64,000 nt of DNA from Hordeum vulgare subsp. vulgare (GCF_904849725.1 NC_058524.1:547153763-547217762), one strand, 5' to 3'. Shown: positions 20,883 to 33,200, numbered from the stretch's first letter. The notes: generated by a model not told the origin, from the letters alone. Program-made: numbers and translations.

Positions 20883-23099
20883 ATGTCGACTATTGGATTA
20901 GTGGACAATGACACCTTTGACTTTGATGGCACAAATTATACCCTATGGAGAATTCGTATGCTTCAACACTTTCGGGCCATGGGCCCAAATACTTTACGAA
21001 TTGTTCTTGTAGGGATTGCCGACAAAAGGAATGATGCATCTTCATCTACTAATGAAATGTATCTTGATTGTGAGGCTTTTCTTGCCATTCATCGAACCAT
21101 AAGTCCTGAAGTGCTTAAGTCTATCTCGACTTGCAAGTCAGCTCATGAAGTTTGGACTAGACTTGAAGATATATATGGTGGGTCCAATCTTGATGAAGAC
21201 GATATTATGATGAAGGAGTTGGTGCATGAGCTCTTCACTCTTTTCGATCATAAAGAGTCCACCACTACTTCCATATCCGATTGCTTGCACACCTCAGCAT
21301 CTTCAATCTCACAAGGTAACGATATGGTGAGTGAAGAAATACATGTTGATGAAAATGTCATAGCCTCCATGGACACGAGCATATCTAGCACCACACATAG
21401 TGTAAATTATTGTGCTGATAGGTCATGCATTTCACCTAAAGATCCCTCGACAAATGTCTGTGGTGATATGCCTGCTTTCCCGTGTCCTCTTGATCAAAAT
21501 ATCTTGTTTCTCCCTAGTTGTTCTATGACTAATCATTTAGGGAAAACCAAGAAATATGAAGTACTTTTGACTAATGAAGAATCTGATTCACCAAAAGAAT
21601 CATCATCAACTCCTCCAGTTCACATGTGCCTCATGGCAAGAGGTAATAATGAGGTATCATCTTCCCTGTGCAATTACGATGATATTTGCGATGAGGATGA
21701 TGATGATGATGACTTGACTGAAAACATCTATGTGATCAGTAAAATTCTTCATAAAGCTAAAAATAACGCTCTTCAAAGATTCCAAGATATTCTTGCTTAC
21801 TTTGAAAGTTGTAATGATTCACTTAATCATGAACAAGCTAAAAGTGAACAACTTGAACATGAACTAGAGAAGAGTCACCAAGCATGTAGAGACTTAAGAT
21901 CTTCAAAAGGAGAGATTGAAGTTGCTCATGATAAACTTAAAAAGTATTTTGAGGTCCTTCTCCTTGAATGCAAGAATGTCAAGGGAGAGCTCATCAAAAT
22001 CTCTAAGATCTATGAGGAGCTTCAATCTACTCATGAGAAGTCTCTAATCGCTACTTACTCCTCTCATATTGTTGATGATACTTGTATGTCTAACCCTATC
22101 TCTTTTGAAGTATCAACATTGAAGGAGAATGTTGAGCTACGTGATCAACTTGATTTACTAACTAGCAATTATGAGAAGTTGGAAGAAAACCATGTAATGC
22201 TCACAAGCTCTCATGCCGATCTTCTAACATCCCATAATGTGCAAAAGTTAGCTCATGAGGCTATCATCACCAAGGTAACATCAAGTGAGCCTCAGGTCTA
22301 CAATGGCACCACTTCTAATCAAAGTACTATATCTCCATGTGCCAGTCCTCGTAATTTGTCTACTCATAATGTTGCTACCTCGTGTGATGAATTACTTTCC
22401 TTGCCTTGTTGCTCTAACAATGAAACTTACACTTCCTCTAGTACTTTCATTGACACTAACCGTGCAGAGGAAATCGAAGAGCTCAAGGCCCAAGTCACTT
22501 CTTTGAAGAAAGACTTGGAACAGTGTCATGAAGGGATGTCCACACTCAACAACGTCCTGTGTGAGCAAACATCTCCGAATGAGAAAAATGATGTTGGAGT
22601 AAACTCAAACAAGAACAAGAGTGGCCTAGAACGAGTTAAGAATTCGGCCAACATCATTTGCTTCAAGTGCAAAGTTAAAGGGAACCAATTTAGATGTTGC
22701 CCTCTGAAGACGAAGTCTCAAAGTCACAAGCAACAAGGGAAGCGGCCACAAACTCAATCACACACTCAGCTACAAGTTGAAGGAAGGCCTTTTCCCAATA
22801 AGACCCAAGCCAACACTCCCCGAGGTGAGAAATCAACTGGGAAGAAAACAAAGGGTAGATGTTGCTACTTATGTCGTGAGAAGGGTCACGTCGCTTCGTC
22901 TTGCACGAGAGGTAACTTATCCAACCCAATCACTATTGATGATAGCTATTCCCTTAGGAAGGACAAGGTTGGCAATGTGTTTGCCAAGTTTGTTGGAACT
23001 CAAAATGGTGTCAAGAAAAGAACCATTTGGGTTGCCAAGCCTATTGTGACTAACCTCTTAGGACCCAACGTAGTTGGGGACCAACAAGCTCAAACTTGA
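20883..23099 (+). CDS. gag: Element A gag (738 aa), open
   Basis: The ATG at 20883 lies 42 bp after the primer-binding site. Residues 1-130 hold the copia gag core (FDFDGTNYTLWRIRMLQHF, then WTRLEDIYGG). A serine/threonine-rich acidic region with a DEDDDDDD run follows (about 273-282), then a long coiled-coil-like part (about 300-560). Two zinc knuckles lie near the end. The first, CFKCKVKGNQFRCC (about 593-606), has Asn in place of the His ligand. The second, CYLCREKGHVASSC (about 661-674), is canonical. The end GNVFAKFVGTQN...IWVAKPIVTN is the usual Sirevirus gag tail. It has no stop or frameshift, unlike the pol-bearing elements in this window. Gag would package the RNA. Confidence 0.9.
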   Translation: MSTIGLVDNDTFDFDGTNYTLWRIRMLQHFRAMGPNTLRIVLVGIADKRNDASSSTNEMYLDCEAFLAIHRTISPEVLKSISTCKSAHEVWTRLEDIYGGSNLDEDDIMMKELVHELFTLFDHKESTTTSISDCLHTSASSISQGNDMVSEEIHVDENVIASMDTSISSTTHSVNYCADRSCISPKDPSTNVCGDMPAFPCPLDQNILFLPSCSMTNHLGKTKKYEVLLTNEESDSPKESSSTPPVHMCLMARGNNEVSSSLCNYDDICDEDDDDDDLTENIYVISKILHKAKNNALQRFQDILAYFESCNDSLNHEQAKSEQLEHELEKSHQACRDLRSSKGEIEVAHDKLKKYFEVLLLECKNVKGELIKISKIYEELQSTHEKSLIATYSSHIVDDTCMSNPISFEVSTLKENVELRDQLDLLTSNYEKLEENHVMLTSSHADLLTSHNVQKLAHEAIITKVTSSEPQVYNGTTSNQSTISPCASPRNLSTHNVATSCDELLSLPCCSNNETYTSSSTFIDTNRAEEIEELKAQVTSLKKDLEQCHEGMSTLNNVLCEQTSPNEKNDVGVNSNKNKSGLERVKNSANIICFKCKVKGNQFRCCPLKTKSQSHKQQGKRPQTQSHTQLQVEGRPFPNKTQANTPRGEKSTGKKTKGRCCYLCREKGHVASSCTRGNLSNPITIDDSYSLRKDKVGNVFAKFVGTQNGVKKRTIWVAKPIVTNLLGPNVVGDQQAQT

Positions 23100-25260
23100 T
23101 CAATAGGTGACTCTGGAGGACATTGGAGACTTGGATACACAATGAAGATTTGAGGACTCTTCATCATTCATATCATCTCAAGCCAAGTCACTTGGATTAT
23201 CAAGCCCATATCCCATATCCAATGTGCCTCTTTGCGGTGACTTGTACTTAAATTGTTTACATTGAAAGTTGCCTGCCCCACTCCTTCTCATGTTTAGGTT
23301 TGGTACCTAGCATGTACTTTGACATGTCGCGCCTACTAGTATGATTGTTATATGTTATCTATCATGTGTAGGTCGTTATGTATGTCATATAGTTGTGTGT
23401 AGTCCTGATCATTACTTGCATCCTAGTTGCACCGTTGTGTGGGTCTTTTGAGACGTTAATAGCTCATCACATTAAGGGGGAGTGTTCTGCTCTACGCACA
23501 CCACTAACCCAAAATGTGTACATATGTATTGGACTCCATGTAGTATTCGGTGCAAGATTTCCAATCAATTAGTTTGATGTCAAAGCCATCCGAAGTTTAA
23601 ATTGGCATCCACTTATCACCTTAGTTGGATGATTGATTGCCTTGTATGATAAATACATGGATTATCACATTATGTGAGGATGATATGCTTTGTGCATGTC
23701 ACATCCCCTGGTAAGATAAAACATCCGATGTATGCCACTCAGAATCTACCACATGTGGTTATCCTATAACTGTGTGGCGTGTCATGCTCCACGTATCTTA
23801 ATTCGCATAATAAGCCCTATTGGTATCTAAATCCCTTAGATGTGCGTGAGTATAATGTCCTACTACACCAATGCTCATGGCTTAGCCGCTAGATCGTATC
23901 TAAAAGAAGGGCATTGTTGATGCATGCCTTTCGAATTAATCCTCCACACTATGATCTAACTAATTGGGATGTTAACGTATGTCATCTATACATTATGCTT
24001 ATGGTTGAACTCCCATATCACACTTGTGTGAGTATAAAACGATCCTTGTGCTCGTTTGGCACCTACCACCACTGATAACTCTAAATGTCATTGTGTTCTC
24101 TCACACATGGTATCTCTGGCTTGGTAGTGTTTTTCATGGTCATTTTATTTCAGCTTTATCTTCAGTTGACCTACATAACGTGCCGAGAAATTCATGTGTC
24201 TCCCGATAGAGCTCGCACTATTTATTTCATAATGTTGTGGGAGTTATAATCATATTACCTACACTTATAAATCTACTAGGGTGAGACATGCATGTAAGGT
24301 TGTGCAAAATGCATGCCTTACATGGTTTGATGCCTTGACTAGTTCATGTGTTGAACTTGGGGTGCTACCATATGTTGATTTGTCACCCTGATCCATTTTG
24401 GACGACATGAATGTTCTGTAATAGAAAATTATGTGTTCATTTGTCCAAATTGTATATCCTTGGATTTTGATAGGACTGTGTAGGCATATCTACTATGTGT
24501 AGATGCACATGCCGTGTCTATCGTATCTTTGATCCAATATATGTATATGGTAAATTAGACGTATCCATTAAAAGGTTAGGGTGTGCTTGAAAGTAAAACT
24601 TATATCTATATGCACATAATTGAGTAATCTTACCCTATATATATATTGTAGTTGGACTAACTACTTAAGACCCAATAAGTTTGGGGACCATATTGTGCTT
24701 AATTGGTGGTTTAGGTACTTTGGAGAAGCATTGCTATCTTGACTTATTCTCAGAAAAAGATGGTGCTAGTCACGAAGAAATTAGAGTCAAGACAGGACTC
24801 GGCTACTTCTACGCCATACCAATGCTTTTCCGGTAACAAGTATTTACTTCATGCATGTACAATATTAGAGTCAACACTGTGTAGGTTGCATCATGGCATG
24901 AACATAATACTTTTTCCACTTTGTAATTTCCTCCATGTCCTTGTCAATCACATTGATGAAATGCTTAGTGTTGGTGTTCTCTTAGGTCTTCATGGTCATA
25001 TGAATGAGACAAATTTGTGCCATGACCCTTGTGTCACGTGCCTTGCTCTTATAAGAGGATAACTTGTGCATGATTCTATGCACTCATGCGTTTGACGGTA
25101 TTTTGGACCCACACTTATCGTAGTAATCGTATTAAAAGACTTACATCAGACCATGTCCAAAATATGTTAGTTGAGTGGTCCCTTTGGTTGCTACACATGC
25201 GAGAATACTTAGTATCACCTCATCATCAAAAATTCCAGAATCAGCCTCTGCCTCCTCCTC
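23100..25260 (+). other. Region of element A where pol is expected but absent
   Basis: A Sirevirus normally has about 3.5 kb of pol here. I find none of its markers: protease D-S-G, integrase D-D-E, the YVDD box or an RNase H E-A-E-Y block. ORFs are short and AT-rich. ATTAAGGGGGAG at 23471-23482 looks like a polypurine tract. The region either replaces a deleted pol or is the normal interior of a non-autonomous family. Confidence 0.7.
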
Positions 25261-25261
25261 T

Positions 25262-25402
25262 CTCTCGGTCGTCCGACGTGTCTCGAACGTCTGGCGGCTA
25301 ACCTCATTCCGGACGTCCGACCAGTGTCGGTCGTCCGACGGCAAAATACTCTCCGGACGTCCGACGCCTGTCGGACGTCTGACACATCGGGGCCTATAAA
25401 TA
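25262..25402 (+). promoter_or_regulatory. Putative internal promoter of element A third ORF
   Basis: Between gag and the third ORF, LTR-type palindromes reappear: GGTCGTCCGACG, CCGGACGTCCGACC, CCGGACGTCCGACG and TCGGACGTCTGAC (25266-25382). They are followed 13 bp later by TATAAATA at 25395-25402. A pyrimidine-rich leader (25430-25560) leads towards the ORF. The order palindromes then TATA repeats the LTR layout. Promoter function is inference. Confidence 0.55.
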
Positions 25403-25919
25403 GAAGGGCGCGGGGCTGAGCTTTGCCCTAGCCCTCACGCGCCCCCTTTTTCCCCAGCAGCCGCCGTCGCCAGCACCAGGAGCGCTCGCCCGCGCCGCCA
25501 CCCCCGAGATCTGCCTGATCTCCTCCGCGGATCCTTCTCTTCTTCCTCTTCTTCCTCCGCGGGATCCATCTGCATGTATCTCCTTCGTTCCCCTCGCATT
25601 TGGTTCCCTCTCTCCCAAGTCCACGTGTTCGTTCATATGGTTTGACCATGTTTGTTCCTCATTTGGGTTTCCATCCGTGTAGGTTGTTGTGCACCATGCT
25701 CAGGGTTAGCACGCCGCCCGGAAGGACGCTGCTGGCTCATCCGCTCGTGCCCCTATTGGCACGGGGTCGGACTCGGAAGGGCAACGTCGTCCCTTCAAAC
25801 GGATTTCCAGGCATCCTCCGTCTCAACAGCTCCCCTCGTCGTCTGATGGTGATGGCTCTGACTTCGAGGATGAGCTTGCCGCCGAGGACCGTGCTGACCA
25901 GCCCGCCGTTCGGAGGTCC

Positions 25920-27236
25920 ATGCCAAAGCCCGGGACTCGCAGGCCGTCCTATATGCCACCACCTCCTCCTGCTCAGCCCGCAGGTGAAGCTCGTCGCCTT
26001 GACCCCCCTGCTACCTTAGGTCGTGAAGTCACGAACTTCACCACGCTTGCCAAGTCTTCATACCTCACTTTCCGCCGCGACATTGATCAATTCTCTGTCG
26101 TACGTGACTCTACGGACTCACGTTTCCGCACACACGTCCAGGCGGACATCTTCACTACAGTCATAGTTCCTAAGGGTCTCTCTGTTCATCACTTCATAGA
26201 TCTTGAGCATATTCGCATGCACCCGGCGAAATACCCGGGTGCCATTGAGCTTATTGAGTCATCGGGGCTTGCTGCCCCGTTTGCCTTCCGTCGCAATTTT
26301 AACGCTGCTGCCATTCACCAGTTTTATGCCACATGCTTCTTTGGTCCAAACCACACTGTTAGCTGGATCACCTCTGACGTTCGCTTCACAACCTCTTATG
26401 ATACGTTTGTTGCCGCACTTGGTTTCCCCAACTCCGGCTTCAAAATACATAGGAATGATCCTAACCATGCACATAAGTCCATTGAGGCGTGTGGGTATCT
26501 TCTTAAACCACTCTGTGAGCTTGATGCGGATGAACGCATGAAGGATCTTAACCAGGTATCCATCTGGCGCTCACCTTACTTTATCATCTTTCAGTGTCTT
26601 ATCCGCACCATCTATCCCAAGATGGGTGATAAGGGATCTTGCAGTGGTTACTGTATTGACATCATGTCACACTTGTACGAGCACCCCAAGAGCAAAATTA
26701 ATGTGCCTCACTTTCTATGGCATGAGATTAGGCTTGCTAGTTTTCAATACAAGCGAGCCTTCCCTCATGCCCCCTTCATCCAAGCTCTTATTAATCATGT
26801 TGCTGATTTCTCTGTTGCTGTCACTCACACACATCATCAGTGGGTCATTCTCGCTCACATGGCGGATAACTATGCTCCTAAGAAAACCCCATCCTCCACA
26901 TCCACTTGCCGCACTGCTGCCCGGTCAGCAACCCCCTCATCTAGCTCCGCTCCTCTCGGTTGCTTTGCCAAATTCATTGGCAAGGCACATTTTGCTATGA
27001 TGAAGGCCGTCTCTTTCCAGTGTGGTCAAACCCATGATGTGGTTTCTCGCCTAGTCTCCTCCAAGAATGCCCTCAAGGCTCGTCTGAGAGACTCGGGCGC
27101 TCTTGATGTGAGTGATGATGAGGCCCTTCCTGCTCCTCCTCCTTCTGACTTTGGCTTCCCATCTGGTCCTGAGTGGGCTGATTTTCTTGACGAGGCTGGT
27201 GGCAGTGGTTTGCCTGATGATGAGGATGATGCCTGA
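25920..27236 (+). CDS. Element A third (env-like) ORF, at least 438 aa
   Basis: The frame is open from 25710, just after a TAG at 25707-25709, and the first in-frame ATG is at 25920, so the true start may be upstream through a splice. The N-terminus is proline-rich (PPPPPAQPAG). The core reads like the plant transposon-protein domain found in Sirevirus third ORFs, with FNAAAIHQFYATCFFGPNHT (26300-26360) and FLWHEIRLASFQ (26714-26750). It ends in an acidic tail (LPDDEDDA). I see no convincing signal peptide or transmembrane helix. The function of these proteins is unknown and the label env-like is historical. Element B has a homologous ORF. Confidence 0.8.
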   Translation: MPKPGTRRPSYMPPPPPAQPAGEARRLDPPATLGREVTNFTTLAKSSYLTFRRDIDQFSVVRDSTDSRFRTHVQADIFTTVIVPKGLSVHHFIDLEHIRMHPAKYPGAIELIESSGLAAPFAFRRNFNAAAIHQFYATCFFGPNHTVSWITSDVRFTTSYDTFVAALGFPNSGFKIHRNDPNHAHKSIEACGYLLKPLCELDADERMKDLNQVSIWRSPYFIIFQCLIRTIYPKMGDKGSCSGYCIDIMSHLYEHPKSKINVPHFLWHEIRLASFQYKRAFPHAPFIQALINHVADFSVAVTHTHHQWVILAHMADNYAPKKTPSSTSTCRTAARSATPSSSSAPLGCFAKFIGKAHFAMMKAVSFQCGQTHDVVSRLVSSKNALKARLRDSGALDVSDDEALPAPPPSDFGFPSGPEWADFLDEAGGSGLPDDEDDA

Positions 27237-27307
27237 TTAATGATGATATTGATGAGGGTGATCCTTGAGTATGTGATAGCATTGCCGGTTTTCCCTCCTT
27301 TTTGGTC

Positions 27308-27771
27308 CTTGATGCCAAAGGGGGAGAACATTATCTTATCTTATTTTTCGATTTTAGTTCCTCTCACAATGTATGGTATGATATATTATGTCGAACTTAA
27401 TGATGTGTCATCATGTAACGATACTTATGGATGGTGTGCTATGCCATCACCTATGGATGATGTATTGTTGAACTATCATGTGGTGATGAGATATCACGAT
27501 ATTATCGTTGTGTCATATGATGATGAGTTTTATGCTATCATATTGATTCATATGATATGCTATGTATTGTTGAACTATTATGGTGTTATATCATACTATT
27601 ATCTTCAATGCACACATTAAGGGGGAGCTCCCGCACTTACCTATTTTACTATGCATATAATAAGGGGGAGCTTCATAAGCATCGTAACAAAACTCTCCTA
27701 AGCCACACATGTCTATTACTATTGTTGAGAGCTATATGTATGTTGTCATCAACTACCAAAAAGGGGGAGAT
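27308..27771 (+). other. Multiple polypurine tracts before the 3' LTR of element A
   Basis: AAAGGGGGAG occurs at about 27318, AAGGGGGAG at 27620 and 27661, and AAAAAGGGGGAGAT directly before the LTR (27759-27771). Repeated tracts upstream of the 3' LTR are a described Sirevirus trait. Only the last is correctly placed to prime plus-strand DNA. Confidence 0.8.
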
Positions 27772-29221
27772 TGAAAGTGCAGTCATGCCCTTAATCGTGT
27801 TTTGGTGTTGCTGACAACACACATATAGATAATTAATCACTAACCCTTTTTAAGCTATTGTGAATGATCATGTGTTGATAAGGACAAGCTCATGTGCTAA
27901 CAAGGACAAGATCAAGATAAGCATTCCTGAGCACTACATGCTTGATCCTTGTGGATGTTCACATGGTGGACAAATGAAGATAAATATATAAGCTAGGCTT
28001 TCCACATTGTGTATGGGAGAGCTACTTGAAGACTTCATCATGTCTTGCTTTCAACATTGAGCCAAGAAGGAACAACAACATCAAGCTCAAGTGAAAGGGC
28101 TAACTCAAGGTATCAGTTACTTTGATGTTAGCGGTGCGGAGTGATGATCAGCGAATAAAAGTATACACTCAAGTATGAATCATCGGTATCCCTTTTACAA
28201 TTCTTGAGTCTTTAGGGATCCCACACTATTAAGAGGGGATCACAGGTTTTTGTGATGAACTTGCTCAAACTAGATATCCACTATTCTGCTCAATACCACA
28301 TCTTCACTACTCTGCTCCTATCTCAAAACAGGTCTAATGCCTCGGACTTCCGGCTCCCTCCGGACATCCGAGGGCCGGTCGAGGGTCGGATGACCGACAG
28401 GCTTTGGAAATCCGGAGCTCTGCACCAGAAGAACTTGAGCCCTATAACTCGGATTTCCGGCTCCCTCCGGACATCCGAGGGCCGGTCGACCGACCAGCTT
28501 CGGAAATCCGGAGCCCTGCACTAGAAGAACGTGAGCCTTATAACTCGGACTTCCGGCTCCCTCCGGACGTCCGAAGACCGGACGTCCGTCCCCTTTCGGA
28601 AATCCGGAACCTTGCACCAGAAGAAGTTGAGTCGAATAACTCGGACTTCCGGCCTTCTCCGGACGTCCGGTCCCTGTTCAACTCTCAGTGTTTCCAGACA
28701 TATCTACATCCCTCGGACGACCGACCCCTGTCGGATGTCCGACCCTTGAGGACGCCCGGACTTCCGTAAACTTCCGGACGTCCGTACCCTGTGTGACTTA
28801 AAGTGTCCCCAACGGCTGTTTTACACTACCCACTATATATACCCCCTCCCACTTCGTGAGAGGGTGTCCAACACAGCCATATCCTCATAAGAACACATTT
28901 CTACCTCACACACATTGGCTCACACCAAATCTTAGATCCCAAGAGCATTTGTGAGCCCCTTTGAGAGTTTTCCAATCAAAAGATAGATCGTCTCCCTCTC
29001 CTTCTCTCAACCCAAGCTATTTGAGATTTGAGCAAGTTTTGAGCATTCCCCGTGATCTTGTTACTCTTGGAGGTTGGAGACTCCTAGGCGGTAGGAGTTT
29101 TTTGGAGAGGAATCAATCCGTGTGATTACCCCCGGAAAAGTTTGTGAGGATTTGGAAGCCACCTCAAAGGCTTACCACTAGTGGTTGAGAAACGCCTTCG
29201 TGGTGTTATTTCAAAGGGAGA
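27772..29221 (+). repeat. 3' LTR of element A, left part
   Basis: It starts TGAAAGTGCAGTCATGCCC and follows the 5' LTR up to TTATTTCAAAGGGAGA, where element C interrupts. The break duplicated GGAGA. Confidence 0.95.
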
Positions 29222-29777
29222 TATCGTGGGTATAAGCCTGACAGTAGATGTATAGGGTACGAATGAGATGGGCAGAGTCCTAGCTACGGCATGGTTGTAT
29301 GAGTTCAGGCCCCTCTGCGGTGGAGGTAAAAGCCCTACGTCTCAGTGCTCTCGGTGCTTGTTGCCGACTGGAATATGGAGTACAATGATTTGCTAACCCC
29401 TTTACCAGTGGGGGAGGGCGGCTTACATAGAGTGCGCTGCCCTCCACAACGGTTATGGTACAGGGTTGAGTAGTGGCGTTTGAATGCATACGTTACAGGT
29501 AACGTATGCCCTTAATGCTAATAAATACACCCGGAAACGTACGACCATTTCCCTCCTGGGGGGTTACGATGTACCGAGTGGTATACAGTTAGTTGACTCG
29601 ATGTCCTCCGAATGCTAGTCGCCGACTGGAGGATCGAAGGTATGTTACCGACTGGAAGACATGGATTCCTTAATTCAGTCAGAGTTGACTAAGGGTATTG
29701 TCCTTTGTGGGGGGTAGTCCTTGGGTAGGACCTATAGGGCAGGCCTATGACCCTACCCTAGGACTATAACCCCATCA
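29222..29777 (-). repeat. 3' LTR of element C (left copy)
   Basis: 556 bp. It matches the right copy (40971-41527) with roughly a dozen substitutions by eye, about 2 percent. In element orientation the flanking sequence before it is CATTCGGGGACTAA, the probable polypurine tract. Confidence 0.93.
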
Positions 29778-30161
29778 TTAGTCCCCGAATGGATTGATGT
29801 TGGAACGACGAAGCGATGTTTGAAGTTGAATCCGACTGGAACAGATTCGGCTTGGCCGTTGCTTGCCTCAGTCCATTTTGACTTTTCTGATCGTCGATCC
29901 GAGTGGAAGTACTCGCGGAACGGACTGTCGGGAGCCGAGTGTTTCGGCGGCATCTTCTGACGCGACCGGTCAACTGACAGCGGCGGATTTTCCGGGATAC
30001 TCAAATTTCGGTTTCCGCGCGCCCAGCGGGGATGACGCCAGCGTGCTCGAGTATCGCTTGACGCCTCGATTCTCGCGCCTTCAACCTCTCCACTAATATC
30101 GCCGCGGTGGGTCAGGGGGATAAGGTTTCGGGGCCACCCGCCAATGACCCAGTCGGAACCC

Positions 30162-30169
30162 TATTTAAA
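30162..30169 (+). promoter_or_regulatory. TATA box of the antisense gene of element C
   Basis: TATTTAAA lies 131 bp before the ATG at 30300 on the plus strand, opposite to gag-pol. It is within normal promoter distance. Confidence 0.55.
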
Positions 30170-30299
30170 TCTCGGCGACGAGGCTTCTCCGATACGCTCG
30201 CCGAATCCTTTGCTCTCGCTTGCTCCGCCCTTCTCGCCACCTTCAGCGCTCCTACACTCCTCCCTTCTCCTTCCTCCCGAGGGGCTCGCAGCCGCCGCC

Positions 30300-33200
30300 A
30301 TGACCAAGGGCCAGACCAGCAAGATGGAGGCGAGGAAGAAGAAGGGGAAGACGGCGGCGCCTACTCAGCGGTGGCAGTGGCTGCTGCCGGCGGGATGGAT
30401 CCAAGGAGACTTCCTCCCCTCCACGGTGACGGAGGGGGACCTGCTGCAGCTGGTGGAGCACGGGATGATCGTGCACAAGTCCTGGAGGCTGCCGGCGGAG
30501 AACGAGGTCGAGCCAGCGCCTTGGGAGGGGGAGCGCGTCCTGCTGCTCAGCCACGTCCACCGAGGTTTTTCTTTGCCCCCGCATCCTTTCTTCAAGGGCA
30601 TCATGAACCACTTCGGGGCTCAACTCCACCATTTTCCTCCGAATGCAATCGCCCATCTTTCTGCCTTTATTGTTTTGTGCGAGTGTTTCATCGGCTGACC
30701 TCCCCATTGGTGTTTGTTCAAACTCATCTTTTCCGCCAGATCCCAAACCATCAAACGACTTAGCCAGTCGGATGATAAGACGCATCTCCTCCAGCTCTGC
30801 GGGGGCTTAGGTTTCCAGAAAAAGAGTCGGAGTAGCTACCCTGCTCTCCAGTTAAGCAAGTCGGTTAGGAACTGGCAGTCGACGTGGTTCTACTGCCAGA
30901 ATATCGCATGTCCGGATGCGTCGACTGGGCTGCCTCCTTTTAGTCTAGATCGGCCCGCCCCGCCTAAGCAGGTCGCGCTCTCAAAGGCGGCGAAGAACGA
31001 CATCCAGCCCTTGGTTGAGGCACTCGCGGACGTCGTCGGGAGGGGGGTCACCGGTATAGACTTGCTAGAAGTCTTCCTTGGTCGGCGGATCCAGCCTCTG
31101 CAGGCTCGCGACCATGCCATGTGGCACTACACGGGGCCCGAAGACTCCACTCGGACCATCATGGTGGGCGTGACTGAGGAGAGGGTGACCTCGTGGGTGC
31201 TCCAAATCACGGGTCCCTGCGAGAATCCCAAAGGAGCTCAGCGAGTGAAGCCTTACAGCGCGGATCATCCTCCGCCGAATCAGGTGAGTGGTACTTGCCG
31301 AGTGCACTGAACTGTCTTAATTCCTGTCATTTGCCTATATCACCGTGTGGTGTTTGATGTTGCCGACTGGAATTTATGCAGGCGTGGACCAACTGGTTCT
31401 CCCCCGTCTCGAATGGGAATCCGGAGGAGGAAGAGGAGGAAGGCAGCCAGGAGGGCAGTGTGGAGAGCGCCGAGTACGTCTCCGACAGCGGGGAATCACA
31501 GGAGGAGAGCAGCGAGGAAGAGGAAGAAGATGAGGAGCAATACTCGCCACCTCCCCGACCAGAGCATCAGACCAAGCGCCGACACGAGCCCGCCGTTCCT
31601 TCGGCTCCTCCTACGTCGTCGAGTGCTCCACCTACTGCTCCGGTGGTCCCGAGTGTTTGAAGCACCAAGAGGGCCAGGGATGCCGCCGCTGAGCCCGTGG
31701 GCCAGTCTTCTAAGGCGCCCAAGCCGAGTGGGCCTAAGCCTCGGAAGGCTCTGCCGCGAATGAGGGTTGCTATCCCCGTCACCTCCACGTAAGTGTATTC
31801 AGCTTTCGGTTCTTTCTGTTATCCGAGTGAACTTCTGTTTACTGGCCGAAGGGATTTCACTCGACAGGGTCGCTACCTCTGCCACCTCTCCGGCGCGCCA
31901 AGGAGACGACCCCATGGACACAGACAAAGTCGTTTCGTCTCAGCCAGGTGCGTTGTAGGAGCGCCGAGTGTTTTATCCCATCGCGTCTCCAATTCTACCA
32001 TAGGGCCTTCTTTCTTTTTCTGAGACGTCATGTCATTCGGCCTGTCAGGGGCGATTTGCCTGGACGAAGACGACCAGGGGAGAGCCGACCTTGCTGTGGA
32101 GCCTGTTCTTGAGGCTGCTCCTCCTGCTGCCGCTCCCGCCGCCGATGTCCTGCTGACTGAGGCGCTGCTGCAGACTGAACCAGTGCTGGTGGAGAAGGAG
32201 CCGACTGGGGCGGACCATGGAATGCCTCAGGATCTTCCGACGATTCCAGGCTCGTCGAATGCTGAATTCAGCATCCAGCGTCTTCCGGAGGAGCAGGTGG
32301 GGGCGGCCAAGGGGGCTATGGTGCAGGCGGAGCTGATGGCTGGAGAAGCCAAGAGGGCCTACGACTCCATTGCAGCCTTGTACCAGCGGAGCTTGGAGCT
32401 GCGAGACGACATCCGAGTAAGTGGTCTAGTAAGTAATTACTTTTCCCCTGTAACCCACTGGGTGTTCTTGAATAGCAGCTGTTGATTGCAATGGGTTCAC
32501 TCTGAGTGAACCCAGTGGGTGTAGTCCCCGAGACTTCTGTCGAGTGCTTGCACCGACAGTTGTCTTTATACATTTTGCCTTGAGTTTGATTGTTTCTGTA
32601 GATAGGATTACCGAGTGCGAGTAGTTGTTGTAGTCGGAGTGCACTTACGGTAAGAGTCCCCGAGAGTAAGTTGTACTCAGGTCGGGTAGTATTGGCTTCG
32701 GAGGCGTAGGTGATAACATGCATCTCAATAGGGCAGCCTGCTTGAGCTGCATGCCAGTGGGGTCACTCTTAGTGAACCCACTCGGTGTAGTCCCCGAGAC
32801 CGATGTCGACTGCTTGCGTCGGCAGGGGTCTGAAGAACTTAGACCGTTAACTGTTGAACTTTCTGATTGTCCCTTGTTTCTTGGTGGCAGAAAACTTGTG
32901 AAATGGGGACGGCCTATGAGGCTCTGAGAGCGGAGAGGAACCAGTTCGCTGGTGAACTTGATGCGGCTATGCTTGCAATGGCCGGCATGAAGGATGCTCT
33001 GGAGCGGCGAGAGAAGTCTTTGGAGGAGGCTCGTGAAGCTAACAAGGTGTTGACTGAGGAAGTGGAAAGAATGAAGCAACAGAGGGCTGCTCTCATGAAT
33101 CAGATGGCCGTCCAGAATAGACGATGCATAGCTTAGGGGAAGTATGTCAACGACTAGGCTGGGCAGATGATGACTCGTCTGGCTGGTAAGTCTTATGTTT

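Noticed and set aside
30252..30785. 177-codon minus-strand frame
   Set aside because: Shadow of exon 1 of the antisense gene, where PF04195-like motifs read clearly on the plus strand.
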